DNA of 13,981 nucleotides from Flavobacteriales bacterium (GCA_947460225.1 CANHHI010000028.1:1-13981), one strand, 5' to 3'. Shown: positions 1 through 7,387, numbered from the stretch's first letter. The notes: a model not told the origin generated them from the letters alone. Translations and numbers: made by a program.

Positions 1-1
1 G

Positions 2-268
2 CATAAAGAGCTTTTTAAGTTGCAAACGCCTTTTACAGATTTGCAATTGCAACGCTTGAAAAACCAGTTTAAAGGCAGTTTATTGCTTGCCCAAGAGTCC
101 TTGGGGGCTTTGATGATTAGCCAAGCCAAAAGTTTTGTATTGTACAATAAAATGGATAGTTTGGCGGATACTTTTCAGCGCATAGATGCAGTTGTTGCGC
201 TAGATTTGCAAGAAGTTGCACAAGAACTATTTGAAAAAAATAAAATGAGCACATTGATTTTTTCTTAA
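2..268 (+). CDS. M16 (insulinase-family) zinc peptidase, C-terminal end (partial)
   Basis: The reading frame is open from the left edge and stops with TAA at 266-268, so only the last 88 residues are present. The visible text LQRLKNQFKGSLLLAQES, then a segment ending in RIDAVVALDLQEVAQELF and a short hydrophobic tail, matches the conserved end of M16 peptidases (ELxRAKxQLKGSLLLxxES ... RIDAVTxEDVxxVAxxLF). M16 proteins are zinc metallopeptidases with two homologous halves. The HxxEH zinc site lies in the N-terminal half, which is outside the window, so activity cannot be judged. An in-frame TTG at position 20 is not a credible start because homology continues upstream of it. No hairpin terminator follows; the next promoter begins only 4 bases after the stop. 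The family call comes from the C-terminal signature alone. Confidence 0.8.
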   Translation, partial: HKELFKLQTPFTDLQLQRLKNQFKGSLLLAQESLGALMISQAKSFVLYNKMDSLADTFQRIDAVVALDLQEVAQELFEKNKMSTLIFS

Positions 269-271
269 AAT

Positions 272-303
272 TTTGTTTTTCGGAAAAAAACCCTATATCT
301 TTG
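272..303 (+). promoter_or_regulatory. Bacteroidota-type promoter for the eight-gene operon
   Basis: TTTG at 272-275 and TATCTTTG at 296-303 are separated by exactly 20 bases. This matches the Bacteroidota primary-sigma consensus TTTG (-33) and TAnnTTTG (-7). Transcription should start a few bases downstream, around 308-311, giving a leader of about 20 bases before the ATG at 332. A purine-rich AAAGGAA lies at 322-328. The promoter sits in the only gap (63 bases) upstream of the operon. Confidence 0.75.
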
Positions 304-331
304 TGCTTGGTATTCTTAAACAAAGGAAACT

Positions 332-820
332 ATGGAGAAGGACATGAATGTAAACGGCGAGGATATGCCACAAGAACATATTGCTGATAAAAGCAATTTA
401 AAGATGCCTCATCAAGAGGTTTATCAAGAAAACACGCAAGTGTATAATGATGAAGACTTGGAAGAGTTTCGTCAGATTGTTGCCCTGCGCATGCAGGAAA
501 CCCAGGTGCATTTGGACGATTTGCACAAACAAATGCGTTATCAAGACAACGGCACAGAAGACACGGGACATGCTTTTAACATGATTGAGGACAGCCAAGT
601 TTCCTCGGCACGTGAAGAAAATGCCATACAAATTAACCGTTTAGAGCGTTATATGAACAATTTGCGCAATGCTTTGTTGCGCATTCAGAATAAAAATTAT
701 GGCAGGTGTAGAAGAACTGGGGTTAGAATTCCAAAGGAAAGACTTTTGGTGATGCCCCATGTAACAACTTGTGTGGAAGCAAAATTGGAACTTACCCGTT
801 TAGGAAAAAATCATCTGTAA
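332..820 (+). CDS. DksA/TraR-family transcriptional regulator with half-degenerate zinc finger
   Basis: The product has 162 residues. Residues 1-40 are an acidic, polar, low-conservation leader. Residues 41-120 look helical and coiled (EFRQIVALRMQETQVHLDDL and RLERYMNNLRNALLRIQNK), and a C-terminal DksA/TraR finger spans about 121-152. The family works at the RNA polymerase secondary channel. The finger keeps the frame CxxC-GxxIPxxRL-xxxP-CxxC, but only the first cysteine of each pair survives (C126 and C147); the partners are T129 and A150. Bacteroidota members often lack a full cysteine set, so this may be a zinc-free or weakly zinc-binding version. In this phylum the family commonly sits directly before lspA, as here (4-base gap). 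ATG 332 was chosen because AAAGGAA precedes it by 3 bases; ATG 344 with upstream GGAGAAGG is possible and would only trim the variable leader. Confidence 0.85.
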   Translation: MEKDMNVNGEDMPQEHIADKSNLKMPHQEVYQENTQVYNDEDLEEFRQIVALRMQETQVHLDDLHKQMRYQDNGTEDTGHAFNMIEDSQVSSAREENAIQINRLERYMNNLRNALLRIQNKNYGRCRRTGVRIPKERLLVMPHVTTCVEAKLELTRLGKNHL

Positions 821-824
821 ACTT

Positions 825-1436
825 ATGGAACCCTCACAGAGAATATACTCGCTTAAATTTCTGCGCACTTTGGTTATTGCTTTGGCTTTATCGCTTTTGT
901 TTATTGACCAATTGATCAAAATATACGTCAAAACACATTTTTTACCCGGTGAGGTTGTGCCAGTATTTACGTGGTTTCAGTTGACTTACACCGAAAATCA
1001 AGGCATGGCTTTTGGCATAGAACCTTTTGGCAGTGCGGCTTTAGGCAAGATGTTATTGAGTGGATTGCGCCTAGTGCTTATTGTGCTTGGATTTTTTTAC
1101 CTGCGCAAATTGATTATTAAAAGACAAGGCTTGCTCTTGATTGTTTGTATTACTTTAATATGGTCAGGTGCTATGGGTAATATGCTAGATAGCATGCTGT
1201 ACGACTATATTTTTGGATTTTCAGCTTATTTTCCAGATAGACAATATGGTTTTCTGTTGGGGAGCGTGGTGGATATGTTTCAGTTTAATATTTATTATCC
1301 AGATTGGATGCCAGAAATTGGTGGACGAGATATTTTCCCAGCCATATTCAATTTTGCCGATGCTTGCATTACCGTTGGCATTGCGATGATATTTATTTTT
1401 GATAGAGCGGTGGTAGAAACAAAGCCCAAGAAATAA
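825..1436 (+). CDS. lspA: Lipoprotein signal peptidase (signal peptidase II)
   Basis: LspA is the inner-membrane aspartyl peptidase that removes signal peptides from diacylglyceryl-modified prolipoproteins. The 203-residue product has hydrophobic segments at about 14-30, 74-94, 103-120 and 175-193, matching the four-helix topology. The substrate-site motif ENQGMAFG lies at 57-64. The two catalytic aspartates are D122 in GNMLDS and D179 in FNFADA; a further conserved VVD is at 148-150. The Ser after D122, in place of the Arg of many proteobacterial enzymes, is seen in Bacteroidota homologues. So is the longer loop between the two motifs (about 125-170), which explains a length above the usual 160-170 residues. 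The gene starts 4 bases after the DksA-like gene and overlaps dut by one base (TAATG). A DUF4292 lipoprotein in the same run is a plausible substrate. This assignment is firm. Confidence 0.96.
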   Translation: MEPSQRIYSLKFLRTLVIALALSLLFIDQLIKIYVKTHFLPGEVVPVFTWFQLTYTENQGMAFGIEPFGSAALGKMLLSGLRLVLIVLGFFYLRKLIIKRQGLLLIVCITLIWSGAMGNMLDSMLYDYIFGFSAYFPDRQYGFLLGSVVDMFQFNIYYPDWMPEIGGRDIFPAIFNFADACITVGIAMIFIFDRAVVETKPKK

Positions 1437-1867
1437 TGATTGTAAAAGTAGTCAATAAGTCTTCGTATGATTTGCCGAGTTACCAAACCTCGGATTCAGC
1501 GGGCATGGATTTGCGTGCCAATATTTTGGAAGCTATAATTTTAAAACCTATGCAACGTGTTTTGGTGCCTACGGGTTTATTTTTGGAAATTCCAAAAGGT
1601 TATGAAGCACAGGTGCGTCCAAGAAGCGGTTTGGCACTCAAACGTGGCATCACAGTTTTGAATAGTCCAGGCACGATTGATGCGGATTATAGAGGAGAAT
1701 TGCAAGTTATTTTAATCAATTTATCTGATGCGCCTGCGCAAATAGAGCCAGGCGAACGCATGGCGCAGATCGTTTTTGCTGCTTGCGTACAGGCTCGTTT
1801 AGAGGGTATAGATATTTTGTCTCAAACCGAGCGAAATGCAGGTGGTTTTGGCAGTACAGGCGTTTAG
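1436..1867 (+). CDS. dut: Deoxyuridine 5'-triphosphate nucleotidohydrolase (dUTPase)
   Basis: Dut hydrolyses dUTP to dUMP and pyrophosphate, keeping uracil out of DNA and supplying dUMP for thymidylate synthesis. The 143-residue product is the normal length for the homotrimeric all-beta family, and all five motifs are present in order. These are I, DSAGMDLRA (about 20-28); II, RPRSGLALKRGI (about 61-72); III, GTIDADYRGEL (about 80-90); IV, GERMAQIVF (about 105-113); and V, ERNAGGFGSTGV at the C terminus. Motif V is the arginine-bearing flexible tail that closes over the nucleotide. The Tyr and Asp of motif III that select deoxyuridine are intact. The start codon shares its A with the stop of lspA, indicating translational coupling, and the next gene begins 3 bases after the stop. 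Nothing unusual is seen. Confidence 0.97.
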   Translation: MIVKVVNKSSYDLPSYQTSDSAGMDLRANILEAIILKPMQRVLVPTGLFLEIPKGYEAQVRPRSGLALKRGITVLNSPGTIDADYRGELQVILINLSDAPAQIEPGERMAQIVFAACVQARLEGIDILSQTERNAGGFGSTGV

Positions 1868-1870
1868 ATT

Positions 1871-2872
1871 ATGAATTTTATTATACCTATGGCGGGCAAG
1901 GGGAGCAGACTTAGACCGCATACGCTGCTTAATCCCAAGCCTTTTTTTAAAATTGCAGGTAAAACCTTGGTGGAACGCTTGCTAGAAGATTTAGCCAAAA
2001 ATAGTGCTACAGAAAAAATAGAGAAAATTGGTTTTGTCATTGGCGACTTAAACGCCCAGCAAAAACAACACCTAACTGATATTGCTTTGCGCTTGGGTGC
2101 AGAGCCTTATTTTTACCAGCAAAAAGAAGCCTTAGGCACAGCACATGCGGTTTTTTGCGCATCGGAACTTTTGCAAGGCAAGGTTATTGTTGCTTTTGCG
2201 GATACCCTGTTTCAAGGCAACATTGCCTTAGACACTTCGGCAGAGGGTTCTTTGTGGGTGAAAGCCATTGAAGACCCATCGGCTTTTGGCGTGGTCAAGC
2301 TGGATCAAAATGGCGTAATTACAGATTATGTAGAAAAACCCAAAACTTTTGTGTCGGATTTAGCCATGATTGGGGTGTATTACTTTAAGCATGCCGAGCA
2401 ATTGAAAACGGAATTGGCTTATTTGATAGATAATCAGGTGATCAAAAGCGGTGAATATCAATTGCCAGACGCTTTGCGCAGGCTTACGGAAAAAGGCGTT
2501 GCTTTAAAAACAACTGTGGTGCAGACTTGGCTGGATTGTGGCAATGCAGAGGCAACTTTGCAAGCTATGGAAAGTATTTTGCAGGCAGAAGGAAGCCAAG
2601 TACATAAAAACGCAAAAATCATAGATAGTATTATTATTGAGCCTTGTTTTATTGCCGATGGCGTGGTTTTGGAGCGTGTGGTGGTGGGTCCTTTTGTGAG
2701 TTTGGAAGAAGGTGTTCAGCTCAAAAATACCAATATATCACACAGCATTGTGCATGCAAAAACGGCTTTGGCTAACCTATCACTTTTGCAAAGCGTAATT
2801 GGCGAAATGGCAAATTTGGCAGGGAAACAACAAAAAATGAGCGTTGGCGATTATAGCAAAATAGATATGTGA
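1871..2872 (+). CDS. Sugar-phosphate nucleotidyltransferase with C-terminal left-handed beta-helix
   Basis: The family couples a sugar 1-phosphate to an NTP, releasing pyrophosphate to give an NDP-sugar. This 333-residue protein has the Rossmann-like NTP-transferase domain at about 1-235. Visible motifs are GKGSRLRPHT (9-18) with NPKP (21-24) for the nucleotide phosphates, ALGTAHAV (87-94), FADTLF with D111 as probable metal ligand, VEKP (154-157) and WLDCGN (220-225). Residues about 245-318 show alternating hydrophobic positions (for example SIIIEPCFIADGVVLERVVVG), as in left-handed beta-helix tails of RmlA-like and GlmU-like proteins. No acyl- or acetyltransferase active site is evident, so the tail may be structural. 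The sugar and base cannot be read from the sequence; glucose-1-phosphate thymidylyl- or uridylyltransferase are the likely types. It lies 3 bases after dut and overlaps the next gene by one base. Confidence 0.88.
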   Translation: MNFIIPMAGKGSRLRPHTLLNPKPFFKIAGKTLVERLLEDLAKNSATEKIEKIGFVIGDLNAQQKQHLTDIALRLGAEPYFYQQKEALGTAHAVFCASELLQGKVIVAFADTLFQGNIALDTSAEGSLWVKAIEDPSAFGVVKLDQNGVITDYVEKPKTFVSDLAMIGVYYFKHAEQLKTELAYLIDNQVIKSGEYQLPDALRRLTEKGVALKTTVVQTWLDCGNAEATLQAMESILQAEGSQVHKNAKIIDSIIIEPCFIADGVVLERVVVGPFVSLEEGVQLKNTNISHSIVHAKTALANLSLLQSVIGEMANLAGKQQKMSVGDYSKIDM

Positions 2873-3654
2873 TGCTTAGTTTTAGGGGTATTGTATGGTG
2901 TTTTTTGCTTTTGATGCTGTGTGCTTGTGGCACGCATGCGGAATTGTATAATGATTCGCCTAAAAGCTATGATGTAACTGGATTTCAGAAAGATTCTTTG
3001 CGCATGCCTTGGCTTGATTATACTTATTTTACTGCCAAGTATCAAGTAAAAATTGCGCAGGGCAAGGAAAAACATACCCTGCAAGCGCAGTTGAAATATG
3101 TGAAAGGACAAAACATGATGATTTCGGTGCAAAAATCGGGTATTCAGGTGTTTAAATTTTTAGCCAGTCCAGATTCTTTGACTTTTGTGGATTATTTTCA
3201 AAATGAATACTTGTCGGAATCTTTTGCTGTTTTATCTGAACAAATGCGTTTGCCTGTCTGTTTTGCGCTTTTAGAAAAAATACTCTTGGGCGCATGGCAA
3301 ATAGACTCTTTGCAGGAGCCTGTGTTTAGGCAAGGACACGTGTATTATTTTAAGCCCAAAACGCATGAAAAACACGGGCAAACGATAGAGGCGCAAATAG
3401 CCTTTTCCAATCAAAATTATTTGCCTATGTGGGTGCATTTAAAGTTGATGTCTAAACAAACAGACCTCTTTTTGCATTATCAGTATGACTTGAAAAATAT
3501 AAGTACATACCCCCTGCAAATTAACGCAGAGCTTAAAGGCGCTAATATTCCTTTGATAATTAGCCTAAAAAACACTAACTTTGCAAACGATAAGAAACCG
3601 AGTTTTTCTATAAAGATTCCCTCGGACTATAAGCGTGTTAGTTATCAAGAATGA
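2872..3654 (+). CDS. DUF4292-family outer-envelope lipoprotein
   Basis: The product has 260 residues. The N terminus, MLSFRGIVWCFLLLMLCACG, is a lipoprotein signal peptide with lipobox LCAC, giving lipidated C19. The body fits the Bacteroidota DUF4292 family. An early region holds a KYQVKIAQGKEKHTLQAQLK strand pair, then MMISVQKSGIQVFKFLASPD, then a segment with SLTFVDYFQNEYL and a later LLEKILLG. Family members are thought to resemble the LolA/LolB/LppX lipid-binding fold, but no function is established. I chose ATG 2872, which shares its A with the preceding stop (TGATG), over an in-frame GTG at 2869 that adds one residue. The 3' end overlaps the EnvC-like gene by 4 bases (ATGA). In this phylum DUF4292 genes are often found beside an EnvC-like gene and dut, as here, which supports an envelope role. 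Confidence 0.82.
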   Translation: MLSFRGIVWCFLLLMLCACGTHAELYNDSPKSYDVTGFQKDSLRMPWLDYTYFTAKYQVKIAQGKEKHTLQAQLKYVKGQNMMISVQKSGIQVFKFLASPDSLTFVDYFQNEYLSESFAVLSEQMRLPVCFALLEKILLGAWQIDSLQEPVFRQGHVYYFKPKTHEKHGQTIEAQIAFSNQNYLPMWVHLKLMSKQTDLFLHYQYDLKNISTYPLQINAELKGANIPLIISLKNTNFANDKKPSFSIKIPSDYKRVSYQE

Positions 3655-4850
3655 TGCCTCTTAGCTGTTTGCGTGTTTGCTTTATTTGCTTGCTTAGTTT
3701 TGCAAGCGTTTGCTCGGCGCAAAATAGTTTGAAACTCAAAGAGGAAAAAAAAGCCTTGGAGGAAAAAATACAGCTGACCGAACAACTTTTGGCAAGCACA
3801 CAAAATCAAAAAGATTCTACGACCTATATTTTAGATGTTGCACGTGAAAATTTGCTTTTGCGTGAGCGTGCCTTGCAAATGCTTTTTGCCGATTTACAAC
3901 AAATCCAAGTAGCCGTTAATCAAACAACTACGGCATACAACCAAAGCCGTAGCCGTTTGGAACAACAAAAAAAACAGTATCAACAACTTGCCGTTTTGGC
4001 GTATAAAAATAGCAAAGAATATGATGCTTTGCTGTTTGTGCTTTCTGCCCCAGATTTTGACAAAGCCATGCACCGTGTGAAATACGTGGAAGAAAATTTT
4101 GCCCTGCGCAAGCGTTTAATTTTGCAAATCAAACAAGAACAAGTTAAATTGGATAGCACCCAAAAAGTATTGCAAAACCAGCTTAAACAACAAAAAGCAT
4201 TGTACCAGGCAGAACAAATGCAAAAGCGTAAGTTGGAGTCCACCAAGCAACAACAAGAAAATATACTTGCGGCTTTGCAGGGTAGGGAAGAGGAATTGCG
4301 CAAAGCCTTTCAAGCGCAAAACAAAGCCAAACAGGAATTAGAAAATAGAATCATAGACCTTATAAGAAAAGAAGAAGAGGAGCGTAAAAATGCAAAAGAA
4401 GATCCGCATGTCTTGCGTTTGACGCAACAATTTGAAAAACAAAAAGGGAAATTGCCATATCCTGTGCAGAAGTCTTTTGTATCCAGTGAATTTGGCAGAC
4501 ACCCACACAAAGTGCTTAAATATGTTTGGGAAAATAACAATGGCATAGATTTGACAACGCAAACAGGCGAATTTGTATATGCGGTGCACGAAGGCTTTGT
4601 TACGGCGGTGATAGCCGTACCAAATGCAGGTTACAGTGTGATTGTGAGCCATGGCAATTACCGCAGTATCTATTCCAATTTGGAAACGGTATTTGTCAAA
4701 AAATCCCAAGCCTTGCACAGTTCGCAGGTGCTTGGCAAAGTGCTTACGCACCCTGTTTCACAGCGCACGGTTTTTCATTTTGAAATTTGGAAAACAGATA
4801 AAGCCAATATATCTCAACTCAATCCTTTACTTTGGCTGGAAAAACAATAA
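3651..4850 (+). CDS. EnvC-like murein hydrolase activator with degenerate LytM/M23 domain
   Basis: This 399-residue exported protein has a signal peptide (about 1-23, cleavage near CSA/QN). A long Gln/Lys/Glu-rich coiled coil follows at about 26-250, broken near 112-145. A LytM domain occupies about 265-399. The layout is that of EnvC, a periplasmic protein that activates N-acetylmuramoyl-L-alanine amidases during division rather than cutting peptidoglycan itself. The zinc site supports this. The HxxxD motif is N296-x3-D300; the catalytic His of YxHL is N343 in YSNL; and the HxH motif is V374-x-H376 before FE. Three of the ligand or catalytic histidines are therefore missing. ATG 3651 overlaps the previous stop by 4 bases; ATG 3654 would remove one Met. 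No amidase gene is in the window. A catalytic endopeptidase is unlikely. Confidence 0.88.
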   Translation: MMPLSCLRVCFICLLSFASVCSAQNSLKLKEEKKALEEKIQLTEQLLASTQNQKDSTTYILDVARENLLLRERALQMLFADLQQIQVAVNQTTTAYNQSRSRLEQQKKQYQQLAVLAYKNSKEYDALLFVLSAPDFDKAMHRVKYVEENFALRKRLILQIKQEQVKLDSTQKVLQNQLKQQKALYQAEQMQKRKLESTKQQQENILAALQGREEELRKAFQAQNKAKQELENRIIDLIRKEEEERKNAKEDPHVLRLTQQFEKQKGKLPYPVQKSFVSSEFGRHPHKVLKYVWENNNGIDLTTQTGEFVYAVHEGFVTAVIAVPNAGYSVIVSHGNYRSIYSNLETVFVKKSQALHSSQVLGKVLTHPVSQRTVFHFEIWKTDKANISQLNPLLWLEKQ

Positions 4851-4854
4851 ACGC

Positions 4855-5775
4855 ATGATTCAAGTAGAAAATGTCAATTACGCTTATTTGCCAAACCAAA
4901 TGGTTTTGCAGGATTTGAGTTTTTCTATTCAGAAACATGGCGTAACAGGATTTTTAGGTTTGAATGGTGCTGGAAAATCCACAACTTTAAAGCTCTTGGT
5001 GGGCTATTTGCAACCCTTAGCGGGCAATATTTTTATAGATCAGTTTAATTTGCGCCATGCGCAAAAACAAGCCCAGCAAATTTTGGGTTATTTGCCTGAG
5101 CATAATCCTTTGTATTTGGATTTGCGGGTGGGGGAATACCTGCAATTTGTGGCAAAAACGTATCAGATGAATGCCAAAGGGGTTTTAGATAAAACTTTGG
5201 AATTGGTGGGTTTGTCGGCAAAAAAACACCAAAAAATAGAAACCTTATCCAAGGGGTATCGCCAGCGTGTGGGGCTTGCCGCTGCATTGATTCATGAACC
5301 TAAAATATTGATTTTAGACGAACCCACCACAGGCTTAGACCCTGTGCAGATTTTGGAAATACGCAGTTTAATTCAAGAACTCGGCAAAACCCGAACCGTG
5401 CTTTTGTCCACGCATTTGATGCAAGAAGTGCAAGCCATTTGCGATGATGTTTTGCTTTTGCACCAAGGTAAACTGCGCTTGCAGTCTTCGGTGCAGGCAC
5501 TTTTACAACACGCCATGCTATTGTATGTAGAAACAGATAAACCCGTAATAGAGGCAGTTTTTTTAGCCCTTGATGGGGTCAAAAAAGTGGATATGCTGGG
5601 CGCAAACACCTATCGTCTGTATGTCAATCCTGCGCAAATCAATAGGCAAAAAATAGCCCTTTGGGCAAAAAGTCAAGCACTTGTGTTGTATCGCTTGCAA
5701 GAAGAAACGCAAAGCATAGAAAGCATTTTTCAAGAAATCACCCAAAATCAAGTTCATTATTCACCTGCCCTATAA
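4855..5775 (+). CDS. gldA: Gliding-type ABC transporter ATP-binding protein (GldA-like)
   Basis: A 306-residue cytoplasmic ATPase of an ABC-2-type exporter. It carries Walker A GLNGAGKST (35-43), a Q-loop region GYLPEHNPLYLDL (78-90), signature LSKGYRQRVG (131-140), Walker B ILILDEP (151-157) and H-loop His187. The string GYLPEHNPLYLD together with LSKGYRQRVGLA closely matches GldA of gliding Bacteroidota, which works with membrane subunits GldF and GldG. Residues about 215-306 form the C-terminal regulatory extension. The frame extends upstream to 4651 inside the EnvC-like gene, but homology begins at ATG 4855 (MIQVENVNYAYL), four bases after that gene's stop, so this start is preferred. No gldF or gldG is present here; gldA is also unlinked from gldFG in some gliding bacteria. 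The ABC ATPase call is certain, and the gliding assignment rests on motif similarity. Confidence 0.85.
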   Translation: MIQVENVNYAYLPNQMVLQDLSFSIQKHGVTGFLGLNGAGKSTTLKLLVGYLQPLAGNIFIDQFNLRHAQKQAQQILGYLPEHNPLYLDLRVGEYLQFVAKTYQMNAKGVLDKTLELVGLSAKKHQKIETLSKGYRQRVGLAAALIHEPKILILDEPTTGLDPVQILEIRSLIQELGKTRTVLLSTHLMQEVQAICDDVLLLHQGKLRLQSSVQALLQHAMLLYVETDKPVIEAVFLALDGVKKVDMLGANTYRLYVNPAQINRQKIALWAKSQALVLYRLQEETQSIESIFQEITQNQVHYSPAL

Positions 5776-5785
5776 AATTATAAAC

Positions 5786-7387
5786 ATGGAAAGTATCGGA
5801 AGAAAACCCCAAAATGATTCATTGGCGTACTTAGGCTTAGACAATGTTGCCCTTGCGCTTTGGAACCTAACGCCTGCTGAACTGGTAGAAGAAACCCTCG
5901 CCTTGGGTGAAGGAACGCTCACAGACACAGGTGCTTTGGCAATTGAAACAGGCACTTTTACAGGGCGAGCACCCAAGGATAAGTTCATTGTAAAAGATGC
6001 AAAAACAGAAAACACCGTATGGTGGGGAGATGTGAATATCCCTTTTTCTAGTGAGCAGTTTGACAAGCTCTACGACCGCATGCGAGCTTATCTAACGGGT
6101 AAACAAGTGTATGTGCGTGATGCTTTTGCATGCGCCGACAAAAACTACCAATTGAATTTGCGTGTGGTTACAGAAACCCCTTGGTCAAATTTGTTTGCTT
6201 ACAACATGTTTTTGCGTCCAGAAATGGCGGAATTGGCTAGTTTTAGCCCAGAATGGCATGTGATTTGCGCACCTGGATTTTTGGCAGACCCCAAAACAGA
6301 CGGCACACGTTCTGCGAATTTTGCTATTTTAAATTTCAGCAAGAAAATCATTATCATTGGTGGTTCTGGTTACACGGGTGAAATCAAAAAAGGTATTTTT
6401 ACAGTGTTAAATTATGTATTGCCACAAGAAAAAAACGTGCTTTCTATGCACTGCTCTGCAAATATGGGCAAAGACGGCGACACGGCAGTTTTCTTTGGGC
6501 TTTCAGGCACTGGCAAAACCACGCTTTCTTCCGACCCTTTGCGCAGACTCATTGGCGATGATGAACATGGCTGGACGGCAAGTGGCGTGTTTAACTTTGA
6601 AGGTGGTTGCTATGCCAAAACCATAGATTTATCCGAAGAAAAAGAGCCACAAATCTATAAAGCCATTAAATTTGGTGCGCTTTTGGAAAATATAGGCTTT
6701 AAAGCAGATAGTTCAGAAGTGGATTACAGCGATAAAAGCATGACGGAAAATACCCGTGTGTCTTATCCTATTCACCACATTGACAATGTGGTATTGCCTT
6801 CGGTGGGTAATACGCCTAAACACGTTTTCTTTTTGACTTGTGATGCTTTCGGTGTGCTGCCTCCAATTTCTAAATTGAGTAAAGCGCAAGCCATGTATCA
6901 TTTTATGTCGGGTTATACGGCGAAAGTTGCTGGCACAGAAGCGGGCATTACAGAGCCGACAACTGTATTCTCTACTTGTTTTGGTGCACCTTTCTTGCCT
7001 TTGCACCCAGCGCAATATGCTGAAATGTTGGGCAAAAAATTGGAAGAAACCAAAGCGCAAGTGTGGCTAATCAACACGGGTTGGAGTGGCGGAAGCTATG
7101 GCGTGGGCAGTCGCATGAGTTTGAAATACACCCGAGCGATGATTACCCAAGCCCTAGAAGGAAAATTGGAACAAGTGAGTTATGAAACGCATCCTGTATT
7201 TGGTTTGCAAATGCCTACGGCTTGTGAAAACGTGCCACAAGACATTTTAAATCCTAAAAATACTTGGAAAGATAAAGCTGCTTATGATGCCAAAGCCAAA
7301 CAATTGGCAGAAGCCTTTGTGCAAAACTTTAAAAAGTACGAAAGTGGTGCCAGTGAGGAAATTAAAGCCGCTGCGCCTAAAATCTAA
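5786..7387 (+). CDS. pckA: Phosphoenolpyruvate carboxykinase (ATP)
   Basis: PckA converts oxaloacetate and ATP to phosphoenolpyruvate, ADP and CO2, the entry step of gluconeogenesis, or runs in reverse for anaplerosis or fermentation. The product has 533 residues, normal for the ATP-type enzyme. Visible elements are FTGRAPKDKF (58-67, substrate Arg61), the PEPCK P-loop GLSGTGKTTLS (238-248), metal and kinase-2 motif GDDEHGW (257-263), and a C-terminal adenine-binding region around NTGWSGGSYGVGSRM (430-444). ATG 5786 lies 10 bases after the gldA stop. No TAnnTTTG box was found in the preceding 280 bases, so it is probably co-transcribed with the operon upstream. A strong hairpin terminator follows 18 bases after the stop. 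Nothing suggests a defective enzyme. Confidence 0.97.
   Translation: MESIGRKPQNDSLAYLGLDNVALALWNLTPAELVEETLALGEGTLTDTGALAIETGTFTGRAPKDKFIVKDAKTENTVWWGDVNIPFSSEQFDKLYDRMRAYLTGKQVYVRDAFACADKNYQLNLRVVTETPWSNLFAYNMFLRPEMAELASFSPEWHVICAPGFLADPKTDGTRSANFAILNFSKKIIIIGGSGYTGEIKKGIFTVLNYVLPQEKNVLSMHCSANMGKDGDTAVFFGLSGTGKTTLSSDPLRRLIGDDEHGWTASGVFNFEGGCYAKTIDLSEEKEPQIYKAIKFGALLENIGFKADSSEVDYSDKSMTENTRVSYPIHHIDNVVLPSVGNTPKHVFFLTCDAFGVLPPISKLSKAQAMYHFMSGYTAKVAGTEAGITEPTTVFSTCFGAPFLPLHPAQYAEMLGKKLEETKAQVWLINTGWSGGSYGVGSRMSLKYTRAMITQALEGKLEQVSYETHPVFGLQMPTACENVPQDILNPKNTWKDKAAYDAKAKQLAEAFVQNFKKYESGASEEIKAAAPKI

Noticed and set aside
78..90. Glu in place of the usual Gln in the GldA Q-loop (protein residues 78-90, GYLPEHNPLY)
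   Set aside because: This is the normal text for GldA-like ABC-2 ATPases, not a defect.
117..323. Minus-strand 68-codon frame covering the operon promoter
   Set aside because: It is antisense to the M16 C terminus and to a consensus promoter, with no supporting signal.
3980..4751. Several overlapping minus-strand open frames of about 67-137 codons
   Set aside because: They lie antisense to the well-supported coiled-coil and LytM coding region; the Cys/Leu/Phe-rich text is the complement of Gln/Lys-rich codons.
4651..4854. Upstream extension of the gldA reading frame into the EnvC-like gene
   Set aside because: The added 68 residues are an out-of-frame reading of the EnvC-like LytM domain; ABC ATPase homology begins at the ATG at 4855.
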